Position numbers and translations under genes: made by a program. Shown piece by piece: positions 24,407 to 32,781 of a stretch of 34,099 nucleotides of DNA (positions are counted from its first letter, which is position 1; every line of letters begins with the position of its first letter). The notes under the pieces were generated by a model. It was not told where the DNA came from. It saw only the letters and a list, made by a program, of their open reading frames with translations, and did not search any database. Source of the DNA: Microvirga lupini (GTDB lineage Bacteria > Pseudomonadota > Alphaproteobacteria > Rhizobiales > Beijerinckiaceae); assembly GCA_000517005.1 (NCBI GenBank), contig KI911965.1:814407-848505 (forward strand), read 5' to 3'.

Positions 24407-24787
24407 ATGACACAGGGCAAGCCTCAGGTTCTCAACCGGGCCGATTGGGCAACCCATCCCGATCTTTTTTGGAAGGGCCATATCGAGGGGTATAGGCTGG
24501 GCACGGGCGCGACTGTGCTCTTCTATGCCACGGAAGAGGTCGGCGTCGGGCCGAAATGGCACGTTCATCCCTATGACGAAATCTTCATCATCCGCGAGGG
24601 GCGGGCGCTCTTCACGGTGGGCCACGAGCGCTTCGAATGCGAGGCGGGTCAGGTCGTCTTCGGTCCAGCCGGGGTTCCGCACAAGTTCGTCAATCTCGGT
24701 CCGGGACGGCTGGAGACCACCGATATTCATGTGAGCGACCGGTGGATCCAGACCAATCTGCCTGATCCGGAGATCGAGGCCGGTTGA
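24407..24787 (+). CDS. Cupin-domain protein
   Basis: This 126-residue protein is a single cupin barrel. Motif 1 is GPKWHVHPYDEIFIIREGRA with two His and one Glu as metal ligands; motif 2 is FGPAGVPHKFVNLG with the third His. Metal binding is likely but the reaction is unknown. It begins 54 bases after leuD. That gap contains a CTCCTCACTCTCGACCGAAG stretch resembling a decayed intergenic palindrome. Confidence 0.88.
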   Translation: MTQGKPQVLNRADWATHPDLFWKGHIEGYRLGTGATVLFYATEEVGVGPKWHVHPYDEIFIIREGRALFTVGHERFECEAGQVVFGPAGVPHKFVNLGPGRLETTDIHVSDRWIQTNLPDPEIEAG

Positions 24788-24867
24788 GCCGATATCCACC
24801 CTAACGAAAGGGTGAGGCGCAGCCCCGTTTCCACAAGATTAACCAAATTCCCTGCAATGTGCCGGGC

Positions 24868-26058
24868 ATGAAGAACCTTCTTGCCCCCGCTCTCTTCGTT
24901 CTCGCCGGCTTCGTTGCCGTAACGCCGGCCTCGGCCCAGGCGAATTTCGCCTCCTGCCTGTCCAGTCTGCGCAGCCAGGCGGCCGCCAAGGGCATTTCCG
25001 GCCAGGCTTTCGATGCCGCGACCCGCGGCGTCACGCCGGATCTGACGATCCTCGACCTCATGAACAACCAGCCCGAGTTCAAGACGCCGATCTGGGATTA
25101 TCTCTCGGCCCTCGTCGACGAGGAGCGGGTGCAGGACGGCCGTACAGCCATGCGGCAATGGGGACAGGCGCTCGCCTCGGCCGAGGCGCGCTTCGGCGTC
25201 GACCGCCATGCCATTGCCGGCGTCTGGGGCGTGGAGTCCAATTTCGGAAAGGATATCGGCGGCAGGCCGCTCGTTCAGTCGCTGTCGACCCTCGTCTGCT
25301 ATGCCCCGCGCCGTAACGAGTATTTCAAGGGCGAGCTGATGGCGACCTTGAAAATCGTGCAGGACGGGGACATCAACCCGGCCGCCCTGCGCGGTTCCTG
25401 GGCCGGCGCCTTCGGCCATACCCAGTTCATGCCCTCAACCTTCCAGCGCCTTGCCGTCGACGGCGACGGGGACGGGCGTCGCGACATCATGAATTCCGTG
25501 CCGGACGCCGTGCACTCCACGGCCAACTTCCTTAAAAGAGCCGGCTGGGTGAACGGTCTGCCCTGGGGCTACGAGGTGCGCCTGCCGGAGAACTTCAACG
25601 TGAGCCTCGCCGGGCGCAAGAACAAGAAACCGCTCGCCACCTGGGCGGCCATGGGCGTGCGGCGCGTCGACGGGCGTCCGCTTTCGGGCAGCTACGCCGC
25701 CGGCATCATCATCCCGGCCGGGATCAACGGCCCGGCCTTCCTGGTCACCAAGAATTTCGACGCGGTCTATTCCTACAACGCAGCCGAATCCTATGGGCTT
25801 GCCATCGCGCTGCTAGGGGACCGCCTCAAGGGCCTGCCCGGCATCCAGACCGCCTGGCCCACCGACGATCCGCCGCTCTCGCGCGCCCAGCGCCGCGAAT
25901 TGCAGAGCCTGCTCGCGGCACGCGGCTATGACATCGGCGAGGTGGACGGAAAGATTGGCTCGAAGACCCGCGAGGCGATCAAGGATGTGGAGCGCCGCAT
26001 CGGCCTCGAGCCGCGCGGGCGGCCCGGCGGCAAGGTGCTGGAAGCGCTGCGCGGATAG
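24868..26058 (+). CDS. Periplasmic lytic murein transglycosylase, MltB-like
   Basis: The 396-residue enzyme cleaves the MurNAc-GlcNAc bond of peptidoglycan with 1,6-anhydro product formation. A signal peptide (MKNLLAPALFVLAGFVAV to ASAQA at about residue 24) precedes an SLT_2 domain. The catalytic Glu123 lies in GVWGVESNFGKDIGG, with GSWAGAFGHTQFMPSTFQ, VDGDGDGRRDIMNS and YNAAESYGLAIALL following. Residues from about 335 form a peptidoglycan-binding type 1 domain (LQSLLAARGYDIGEVDGKIG). There is no lipobox Cys, so it is soluble. ATG 24868 is chosen over GTG 24859. Confidence 0.93.
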   Translation: MKNLLAPALFVLAGFVAVTPASAQANFASCLSSLRSQAAAKGISGQAFDAATRGVTPDLTILDLMNNQPEFKTPIWDYLSALVDEERVQDGRTAMRQWGQALASAEARFGVDRHAIAGVWGVESNFGKDIGGRPLVQSLSTLVCYAPRRNEYFKGELMATLKIVQDGDINPAALRGSWAGAFGHTQFMPSTFQRLAVDGDGDGRRDIMNSVPDAVHSTANFLKRAGWVNGLPWGYEVRLPENFNVSLAGRKNKKPLATWAAMGVRRVDGRPLSGSYAAGIIIPAGINGPAFLVTKNFDAVYSYNAAESYGLAIALLGDRLKGLPGIQTAWPTDDPPLSRAQRRELQSLLAARGYDIGEVDGKIGSKTREAIKDVERRIGLEPRGRPGGKVLEALRG

Positions 26059-26126
26059 AGACCACTCGCTCTTGTCGCCATCTCAGCCAGTTGCAGTGGC
26101 AGTGCGTTTGGAGTTGTACTGACTCC

Positions 26127-26867
26127 ATGCTCATCGCCATTCTCACCGACATCCACGGTAACCGCGAGGCGTTGTCGGCCTGCCTCGCCCATGCACGCCT
26201 GCTTCATGTCGACCGCCTGATTTTCCTCGGCGATTATGTCGGCTACGGCGCCGATCCGGCCTGGGTGGTCGATACGATCCGGGGGCTCGTGGACCAGGGT
26301 GCCGTGGCGCTTCTCGGCAATCACGATGCGGCCATCGACGGCTCCGACCAGGACATGAACAGCGTGGCCCAGGAGGCGATCCGCTGGACCCGCAATCAGC
26401 TCGGGATGGAGCAGCGCCGGTTTCTGGCCGATCTTCCCCTCATTCATGAAGAGGGAAACGTCCTCTACGTCCATGCCAACGGCTATGCGCCCCGCAACTG
26501 GGATTACATGGCCGGTCCCATGGAGGCCATCCGGCACTTCAGCCGCGTGGACGCGCACATCACCTTCTGCGGGCATGTGCATGTGCCGATGCTCTACCAC
26601 ATGAGCACCACCGCCAAGGTCGGCACCTTCTCGCCGGTGGCGAACAACGACATCCCGCTTCTGCCGACGCGGACCTGGCTCGCGGTGATCGGTGCCGTCG
26701 GGCAGCCGCGGGACGGGGTGGCGGCGGCGAACTACGCCGTCTTCGACACCGCCCGCCAGACCCTGCGTTACCTGCGCGTGCCCTACGACACGGCCACCGC
26801 AGCCCGCAAGGTGCGCGAGGCGGGCCTGCCGGAAAAGCTGGCGCTTCGCCTCGAACAGGGCCGCTGA
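26127..26867 (+). CDS. Calcineurin-like metallophosphoesterase
   Basis: This 246-residue protein has the complete di-metal phosphoesterase set: TDIHGN (motif I, residues 8-13), GDYVGYG, LLGNHD with Asn/His, VHANGYAP and CGHVHVP. It resembles the YfcE/protein-phosphatase-like bacterial group that hydrolyses phosphodiesters or phosphoproteins. The start is ATG 26127 directly before the first strand. The stop is 3 bases before the kinase gene, so both are on one message. A role as the phosphatase that opposes the adjacent kinase is a reasonable but untested inference. Confidence 0.9.
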   Translation: MLIAILTDIHGNREALSACLAHARLLHVDRLIFLGDYVGYGADPAWVVDTIRGLVDQGAVALLGNHDAAIDGSDQDMNSVAQEAIRWTRNQLGMEQRRFLADLPLIHEEGNVLYVHANGYAPRNWDYMAGPMEAIRHFSRVDAHITFCGHVHVPMLYHMSTTAKVGTFSPVANNDIPLLPTRTWLAVIGAVGQPRDGVAAANYAVFDTARQTLRYLRVPYDTATAARKVREAGLPEKLALRLEQGR

Positions 26868-26870
26868 CAC

Positions 26871-28295
26871 ATGCGTTGGCGCCTGAGCCCGGGCATGGTG
26901 ATTGATGGTTTCGAGCTCCGGGAGCACTTAAGCACCGGCGGTATGGCGCAGCTCTGGGCGGTCACTCGTGAAGGTGATCCGACGCCGCTGATCATGAAGG
27001 TCCCGATGTTGATCGACAGCGACGATCCGCTGCCCATTGTCTGCTTCGAGACCGAGCAGATGATCATGCCGCGTCTGTCAGGGCCGCATGTGCCCCGTTT
27101 TGTCGCGGCGGGCCCGCTCGATCCCATGCCCTACATCGTCATGGAACGGATCCCCGGGGAATCGCTCAAAAGCCGGCTCGACGAGGTTCCTCTGCCCTGG
27201 TCCGAAGTCGTCATGATCGGGGCGAAGGTGGCGCATGCCCTGCACGATCTGCACCTTCAGCACGTGATCCATCTCGACATCAAGCCCAGCAACGTGATGA
27301 TCCGGGAAACCGGCGAGGCGGTTCTCATCGATTACGGCTTCGCCCGGCATGAACGCCTGCCCGATCTCCTGGCCGAGGAGTTTCGCGAGCCGTTCGGAAC
27401 TACGCCCTACATGGCGCCGGAACAGGTGCTGCAGGACAGGGCCGATCCGCGCAGCGACCTCTTCGCACTCGGCGTGATGCTGTATTTCTTCGTCACGGGC
27501 GAACGCCCCTTCGGCAACCCGCGCGGCGGCCAGATCCGACGCCGCCTGTGGCGCGATCCCGTACCGCCGCGGGCGCTCAATCCCGATTGCCCGCCCTGGC
27601 TGCAGGAGATCATTCTGCGCTGCCTGGAGGTCGATCCGGACGAGCGCTACGCCACCGCGGCCCAGCTCGCGCTTGATCTTGAGAACCCGGAACAGGTTCG
27701 GCTCACCGGGCGGGCCGAGCGGCTTGAGCGGGACAGCGGCGTGAAGACCTTCCGGCGCTGGCTCAAGGCCCGCAAGGCGAAGGCCCTCGAGACGCCCAAC
27801 ATTGCCGGACAGCTGTCCCGGGCGCCTATCGTCCTTGCCGCCATCGATCTTTCACCGGGGAGCGAGGACCTCGGCGAAGCTTTACGCATGATGATCGGCC
27901 GCATTCTCTCCCTGGAGAGCGAGGCGCGCATTGCCTGCGTCAACATCCTGAAGACCTCGCGCATCGCCGTCGACATTCTGGAGGACGAGGAGGGGAGAAG
28001 CCTCCATGTCCAGCGCCTCGTCCAGCTCAGGCACTGGGGCGCGTCGCTCGACGTTCCCAAGGAGCGGATCACCTACAGCGTGCTGGAGGCGCCCGATCCG
28101 GCCGCCGCGCTCGTCGATTACGCCCGCCACAACAATGTCGACCACATCGTGATCGGCGCGCGGGCCTCGTCCGCCCTGCGCCGTTATCTGGGCAGCGTTT
28201 CGTCCCGCGTCGTGGCGGAGGCGCCCTGTTCGGTGACGGTGGTCAGGACCCCGACGGATCGGCGGACCGAGACCGACCGGGCTGCCTTCGCCTAA
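26871..28295 (+). CDS. Ser/Thr protein kinase fused to a universal stress domain
   Basis: The 474-residue protein has an N-terminal eukaryotic-like kinase domain (about 12-280). The Gly-rich loop reads LSTGGMAQLW, the ATP-binding Lys is K43 (IMKVP), the catalytic loop is HLDIKPSNVM with Asp136, and the metal-binding Asp154 is in IDYGFA (DYG instead of DFG). The APE motif is YMAPEQV. The catalytic loop has Leu where most kinases have Arg, a non-RD type. Residues about 313-463 form a UspA-like domain (IVLAAIDLSPGSEDL; VDHIVIGARASSALRRYLGS; CSVTVVR). No transmembrane segment is present, so it is cytoplasmic. It follows the metallophosphoesterase by 3 bases. Confidence 0.9.
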   Translation: MRWRLSPGMVIDGFELREHLSTGGMAQLWAVTREGDPTPLIMKVPMLIDSDDPLPIVCFETEQMIMPRLSGPHVPRFVAAGPLDPMPYIVMERIPGESLKSRLDEVPLPWSEVVMIGAKVAHALHDLHLQHVIHLDIKPSNVMIRETGEAVLIDYGFARHERLPDLLAEEFREPFGTTPYMAPEQVLQDRADPRSDLFALGVMLYFFVTGERPFGNPRGGQIRRRLWRDPVPPRALNPDCPPWLQEIILRCLEVDPDERYATAAQLALDLENPEQVRLTGRAERLERDSGVKTFRRWLKARKAKALETPNIAGQLSRAPIVLAAIDLSPGSEDLGEALRMMIGRILSLESEARIACVNILKTSRIAVDILEDEEGRSLHVQRLVQLRHWGASLDVPKERITYSVLEAPDPAAALVDYARHNNVDHIVIGARASSALRRYLGSVSSRVVAEAPCSVTVVRTPTDRRTETDRAAFA

Positions 28296-28314
28296 GGGAC
28301 GACGCGACTAAAGC

Positions 28315-28343
28315 TTGCCAAGCCGCGCATTCGGTCTTTTAAG
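28315..28343 (+). promoter_or_regulatory. Candidate promoter of leuB
   Basis: TTGCCA (28315-28320), a 17-base spacer and TTTAAG (28338-28343) resemble a sigma-70 promoter about 40 bases before the leuB ATG. Confidence 0.45.
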
Positions 28344-28381
28344 AGCCCTGCATTCGATCACGACAGAACAGGGGTCTTCCC

Positions 28382-29488
28382 ATGGCAACGCACAGGCTTC
28401 TCCTTCTCCCCGGCGACGGCATCGGCCCGGAGGTCATGCGCGAGGTCGAGAAGATTGTGGGCTGGTTCCGCAAGCGTGGGCTGGGCTTCGAGACCGAGAC
28501 GGATCTCGTCGGCGGCTCGGCCTATGACGCTCACGGTGCGGCGATCTCGGAAGCCGCCATGGATCGCGCTCAGGCTGCCGATGCGGTGCTTTTCGGCGCC
28601 GTCGGCGGCCCGAAATGGGAGAACGTGCCTTACGCGGTGCGTCCCGAGGCTGGCCTCTTGCGCCTGCGCAAGGATCTCGGCCTCTTCGCCAATCTGCGCC
28701 CCGCGATCTGCTATCCGGCGCTTGCCGATGCTTCCTCGCTCAAGCGCGAGGTGGTGGAAGGCCTCGACATCATGATCGTGCGCGAGCTCACCGGCGGCGT
28801 CTATTTCGGCGAGCCGAAGGAGATCGTGACCCTGGAGGACGGCTCCCAGCGCGCCGTCGACACCCAGCTCTATCACACGCACGAGGTGGAGCGCATCGCG
28901 CGCGTCGCCTTCGATCTCGCCAAGAAGCGCCGCAACAAGGTCTCCTCGGCGGAAAAGTTCAACGTGATGAAGACCGGCGTGTTCTGGCGCCAGGTCGTCA
29001 CCCGCATCCACAAGGCCGAGTTTTCGGATGTGGAACTGGAGCACGTGCTTGCCGACAACTGCGCCATGCAGCTCGTGCGCTACCCGAAGCAGTTCGACGT
29101 GATCGTCACCGACAATCTCTTCGGCGATATTCTCTCCGACATCGCCGCCATGCTCACCGGCTCGCTCGGCATGCTGCCCTCCGCCTCGCTTGGGGCCGAG
29201 GATCCGGCCACCGGCCGGCGCAAGGCGCTCTACGAGCCCGTGCACGGCTCCGCGCCGGACATCGCCGGCAAGGGACTGGCCAACCCCATCGCCATGATCG
29301 GCTCTTTCAGCATGGCTTTGCGCTATTCCTTCGGCCTGCTCGACGAGGCGGATCGCCTGGACAAGGCCATCGCCAATGTGCTGGCCTCCGGCACCCGCAC
29401 GAAGGATATTGCCGGCCCCGGCATGAACGCCGTGGGCACGCAGGATGTGGGCGATGCCATCGTCAAGGAGCTTGAGGCTCTCTCTTAA
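28382..29488 (+). CDS. leuB: 3-isopropylmalate dehydrogenase
   Basis: LeuB (368 residues) oxidises and decarboxylates 3-isopropylmalate to 2-ketoisocaproate with NAD. Motifs are [12 protein letters not shown] at the N-terminus, the substrate loop [25 protein letters not shown] segment, [15 protein letters not shown], the metal-binding [20 protein letters not shown] and [14 protein letters not shown]. All catalytic Arg, Lys and Asp positions appear intact. AGGGG with an ATG follows a candidate promoter. It ends before a strong bidirectional terminator. Confidence 0.98.
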   Translation: MATHRLLLLPGDGIGPEVMREVEKIVGWFRKRGLGFETETDLVGGSAYDAHGAAISEAAMDRAQAADAVLFGAVGGPKWENVPYAVRPEAGLLRLRKDLGLFANLRPAICYPALADASSLKREVVEGLDIMIVRELTGGVYFGEPKEIVTLEDGSQRAVDTQLYHTHEVERIARVAFDLAKKRRNKVSSAEKFNVMKTGVFWRQVVTRIHKAEFSDVELEHVLADNCAMQLVRYPKQFDVIVTDNLFGDILSDIAAMLTGSLGMLPSASLGAEDPATGRRKALYEPVHGSAPDIAGKGLANPIAMIGSFSMALRYSFGLLDEADRLDKAIANVLASGTRTKDIAGPGMNAVGTQDVGDAIVKELEALS

Positions 29489-29493
29489 AAAAG

Positions 29494-29523
29494 CAAAAGC
29501 CCCGGGCCTGCCCGGGGCTTTCC
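29494..29523. terminator. Bidirectional intrinsic terminator between leuB and the secreted protein gene
   Basis: AAAGCCCCGGG, loop CCTG and CCCGGGGCTTT form an 11-base perfect stem (29496-29521). A-runs upstream provide a T-run on the minus strand, so it can end both convergent transcripts. Confidence 0.9.
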
Positions 29524-29538
29524 GTTCCAAGGAACGAT

Positions 29539-29874
29539 TTATCGGATCGAGCCCGTCGCCTCGACATCCGGAACGCCGAACATGGGGAAGGGATTACGCG
29601 CGCCGACGAAGGGTCCGCCGATCGGATCGGGCAGCGATCCCTCGCCGAAGCGGTCTTTCTGGAAGCCCCATGGCGGGTTGGCCACGGAGGAGATCATCGG
29701 CGCCGTGACATAGCGGTTGAGCGATCCGACCGGCGCCACCGGACCTGGATCGAGGAAGCTGCGGGGTTGGACCCGGAGAACGAGGGGACGGTCCTGGGCC
29801 TGCGCGTCCGCCACCACCGAGACGGACGCGAGCGCAGCCAACGATGCCAGACCCAAAAGTGCGAAGCGGCGCAT
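29539..29874 (-). CDS. Small secreted protein of unknown function
   Basis: The 111-residue product has a signal peptide (MRRFALLGLASLAALASVSV, cleavage likely after AQA near residue 26). The mature part is Pro/Gly-rich with no Cys (PRSFLDPGPVAPVGSLNRYV; GFQKDRFGEGSLPDP). It looks like a small periplasmic or surface protein; I recognise no domain. GGAGG lies 7 bases before the ATG on the minus strand, so translation is well supported. Confidence 0.78.
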   Translation of the reverse strand: MRRFALLGLASLAALASVSVVADAQAQDRPLVLRVQPRSFLDPGPVAPVGSLNRYVTAPMISSVANPPWGFQKDRFGEGSLPDPIGGPFVGARNPFPMFGVPDVEATGSIR

Positions 29875-30014
29875 GGGTAAACCTCCAAGAGCGGCGCCCA
29901 GTCCTTGTGCTGTGCGCGATCATCATGTGCGATGATGTCAAAACAAGACGACCCACCTTAAAATGGTTCCGTCGAAGCGTGACATTTACCGACAGGTGAG
30001 AAGGACGACAGCCG

Positions 30015-31137
30015 ATGCAGGACAGGACGGCCGGTTTCGATCTCTCGAACAAGGAGGGCTTGAGCCTGCTGAGCGACACTCCGCTGGTTGCCGAGACACC
30101 GGAAGAGCGTCTCGACGACGAGACGACGCCGGTCTCCCGCTTCTTCGTCCGCAACAACGGATTGCTGCCCAAGCCGGTGGATGACGCCGAGTCCTGGACC
30201 TTCACTGTCGACGGCGAGGTGGAGCATCCGCTCCGCCTGACTCTCGCGGAGCTGAAGAGCCGCTTCCCGCACAAGACTTTCCGCATGGTGCTGGAATGCG
30301 GCGGCAACGGCCGATCCTTCCTCCAGCCTGAAGCGGAAGGCAGTCCCTGGACCAACGGGGGTGCCGGCTGTGCCGAATGGACGGGCGTCTCGCTCGGCGA
30401 TGTTCTGCGCGAGGCTGGCCTGAAGCAGACTGCGCTGTTCACTGGCCATTTCGGCGCTGATCCGGACAAGCACGGCAGCCATGAGCGGCAGGCCATGTCC
30501 CGCGGCATGCCGATCGCCAAGGCGCTGGAGGAGCATACACTCCTCGTCTGGGCGATGAATGGCGAGCCCTTGCCCTTCATCCATGGCGGCCCCTTGCGCC
30601 TGACCGTGCCCGGCTGGCCCGGCTCCTTGAGCCAGAAATGGCTCACGCGGATCTGGATCCGCGACCGGGAGCATGACGGGCCGGGCGATGACGGGTCTGT
30701 CCTATCGCCTGCCGGTGCATCCCTTAGCCCCGGGCTCGGATGGACAGGGAGTGGCAACCCGGATCCTCGAATCGATGCCTGTGCGCAGCATCGTCACTGC
30801 GCCGGCCGATGGCAGCCATTATCCTGAAGGCACGCGATCCATCGAGGTACGAGGGGCCGCCTGGGCGGGCGACGACCGGGTCGCGCGGGTCGAGGTGACC
30901 CTCGATGGCGGCGCGACCTGGGTCGAGGCTGCGATGACGCCGCCGCGCAACCGCTACGATTGGGTACGCTGGCGGGTATTCCTGCCCCTGCCGAGCGACG
31001 GCTATTACGAGCTCTTCGCCCGGGCGACCGATTCACAGGGTCGCGCCCAGCCCTTCCATGCTGCCAATTGGAATCCGAACGGCTACGGCTGCAACGTCAT
31101 GCACCGGGTGGCGGTTACGGTCGGGCCGGAGGTTTGA
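30015..31137 (+). pseudogene. Sulfite-oxidase-like molybdopterin enzyme, frameshifted
   Basis: Read as one gene with a frame correction, this is a roughly 373-residue sulfite oxidase/SorA-type protein. The Mo-ligand Cys95 lies in VLECGGNGRSF, with GGPLRLTVPGWPGSLSQKWL in the same domain, followed by the Mo-co dimerisation domain (RSIVTAPADGSHYPEGTRSI and GATWVEA) and NPNGYGCNVMHRV at the end. The first frame ends at 30827; the second is open from before 30673 to 31137. They join near 30670-30675, where GGGCCGGGCGATGACGGG has one base too many for HDGP-G-MTGLSYRLP. This could be a real inactivating mutation, a sequencing error or slippage. No export signal is apparent. Confidence 0.8.
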
Positions 31138-31909
31138 CCGCGACCGAGGCGGTGCGGGCGCCCGGCCCGCAGGCCTCGTTCCGATTGCGCTCGGCCTGGG
31201 CGAAGATCGCTCTCATCGACGGGCTGGCGCTGCCTGCGAGCGCGATGCCGTCGATGAAGCAGGCGAGCTGCGCCTCGTCGGGCGCGGAGGAGCCGCACAG
31301 CCAGCCCTGGAAGCTGAACTCGGTTGTCGCATCCGAGAAGCGGAAGGCCTGGCAGGTCTGCTCGCCCTTGTTGGCCAGAATCATGGGTGCGGCTTCCACG
31401 GAGCCGAATTTCGTCGCAATCATTCGGCTCTGGCCCTGATGGGCGACTGCGAGGCCTGAGCGCGCCGCCCGCCGAACCGTCTCGATATAGAGGCTCCCAG
31501 CAGGGTCAGCCGGTCCTTGGACTATCGCCACCTGCGCATACCGGAAATCGCCGAAGCGCCCGAGAATCAGGGTGTCCTCCCGGGCACCGTTCGCATGCTC
31601 GCGGGCTTCCGACGTGACGGGGCCGGATGTGCCTGCCAGCGCATAGATGGCCAGGGAGGGGGGCAGCGGCTTCCAGGCCGGCGCAGGCGCGACCAGAACC
31701 GACGATGGAACGGCCTTCTGGCGCTCGGCCGGACGCATGTTCTGCTCCTGCTCGAGGGCGAAATAGACGAGGCCTGCAATGCTGCAGGACGACATCAGGA
31801 CGATGCGCAGCCAGGGCAGACGCTTCCGTCGCAGGCGACGGGCCGCGCGTTCGTCGACCCAGTCGGCGACATCGTCCTCATCCCATTCGGCATAAACCGC
31901 CCGCGGCAT
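31115..31909 (-). CDS. Membrane-anchored protein of unknown function
   Basis: The 264-residue reading begins MPRAVYAEWDEDDVADWVDE, followed by a basic patch (RAARRLRRKRLPW) and one transmembrane helix (LRIVLMSSCSIAGLVYFAL). The rest (about 190 residues) would be periplasmic, with a strand-rich look (ILGRFGDFRYAQVAIVQ; GSLYIETVRRAAR; FSFQGWLCGSSAP) and three to four Cys. The start is uncertain: ATG at 31909 or an in-frame GTG at 31939; neither has a clear Shine-Dalgarno. A longer upstream reading would pass antisense through the GNAT gene and is not credible. Its 3' end overlaps the sulfite-oxidase-like gene by 23 bases. Confidence 0.7.
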   Translation of the reverse strand: MPRAVYAEWDEDDVADWVDERAARRLRRKRLPWLRIVLMSSCSIAGLVYFALEQEQNMRPAERQKAVPSSVLVAPAPAWKPLPPSLAIYALAGTSGPVTSEAREHANGAREDTLILGRFGDFRYAQVAIVQGPADPAGSLYIETVRRAARSGLAVAHQGQSRMIATKFGSVEAAPMILANKGEQTCQAFRFSDATTEFSFQGWLCGSSAPDEAQLACFIDGIALAGSASPSMRAIFAQAERNRNEACGPGARTASVAVKPPARP

Positions 31910-32029
31910 CGCTTGAAACCAATCAATCCAGCTGATCACGTCATCAACATGTTCTACCGTGACACTGGCCAGGGTTCGAAAGGTTTTGCTAAGCAAGGTA
32001 AACCAGAGCTTAACCGACCCGAGCGCCCC

Positions 32030-32512
32030 ATGCCCCAGACCGTCGTCCGTCTTGCAACCTTCGAGGACGCGGCTGACGTCGCAGCCTTGGTTCGCGCCGT
32101 GGACCTGCATTATGCCGGCCCGGAGGTCGCCCAGCCCTTCGAGCCCACCTTGGCCATGGTCGAGCGCTCCATGCGGGAGGCGGAGGGCACGCGCTATGCC
32201 CTGGCCTGTCGGGACGGCCGCGCCGTCGGCCTCGCCTGCTTTGCGGTGCTGCGGCCCGGCTTCAGGCTCACGGGCCTTCTCTTCGTCAAGGAGCTTTTCG
32301 TCGAGAGCCACGTCCGCGGTCAGGCCATAGGCCTCGTGCTGATGCGCTGGCTCGCCGATTACGCCCGGGCTCAGGGGCTCACCCGAATCGATCTCACCAC
32401 CGATGGCACCAATGCCGGAGCGCAGGCGTTCTACGAGCGCCTCGGCGCCGAGCGGATGGACAAGGTCTTCTACCGGTTCAATCTCTCGACCGACGTGCTG
32501 ACGGGCGATTGA
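32030..32512 (+). CDS. GNAT-family N-acetyltransferase
   Basis: This 160-residue protein shows the GNAT fold: an N-terminal strand-helix (VVRLATFEDAADVAALVRAV), LLFVKELFVESHVRGQAIGL with the acetyl-CoA-binding R/Q-x-x-G-x-G/A-like loop, then LMRWLADYARAQGLTRIDL and NAGAQAFYERLGA. The acceptor is unknown. ATG 32030 starts just before the domain. It is divergent from the membrane-anchored unknown, with about 120 bases between. Confidence 0.9.
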   Translation: MPQTVVRLATFEDAADVAALVRAVDLHYAGPEVAQPFEPTLAMVERSMREAEGTRYALACRDGRAVGLACFAVLRPGFRLTGLLFVKELFVESHVRGQAIGLVLMRWLADYARAQGLTRIDLTTDGTNAGAQAFYERLGAERMDKVFYRFNLSTDVLTGD

Positions 32513-32606
32513 AGGCTTGCTGACACAAGAGAACGCTTGACGAAAGCGTGACTTTGGTGTGTTGCTGGCAGCGTATCGAAGCCGAACGCCGGCTTTTGGA
32601 TGGACG

Positions 32607-32684
32607 ATGGCAATGGCGATGCTCAACCTGACGACGAGCAAAACGAAAACCGCCACGACGGCCGTGAAAACGACGGCCGAATAA
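32607..32684 (+). CDS. Possible 25-residue Thr/Lys-rich peptide
   Basis: A frame MAMAMLNLTTSKTKTATTAV followed by KTTAE and a stop lies in the 269-base gap before asd. Three ATGs occur in a row. No clear Shine-Dalgarno sequence or family is seen. A promoter-like TTGACG occurs near 32538 and a CTCTC...GAGAG hairpin near 32705-32725, so it might instead be part of an asd leader. Weak evidence. Confidence 0.25.
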   Translation: MAMAMLNLTTSKTKTATTAVKTTAE

Positions 32685-32781
32685 GCCTCGTCGTCCCCGG
32701 TCCTCTCTCCCGTCGGGGCGAGAGGCAGCGCCCGAATAGGGTTTTCACACTTCCGGGGAGAGCGACAACAGGAGAAGATCA

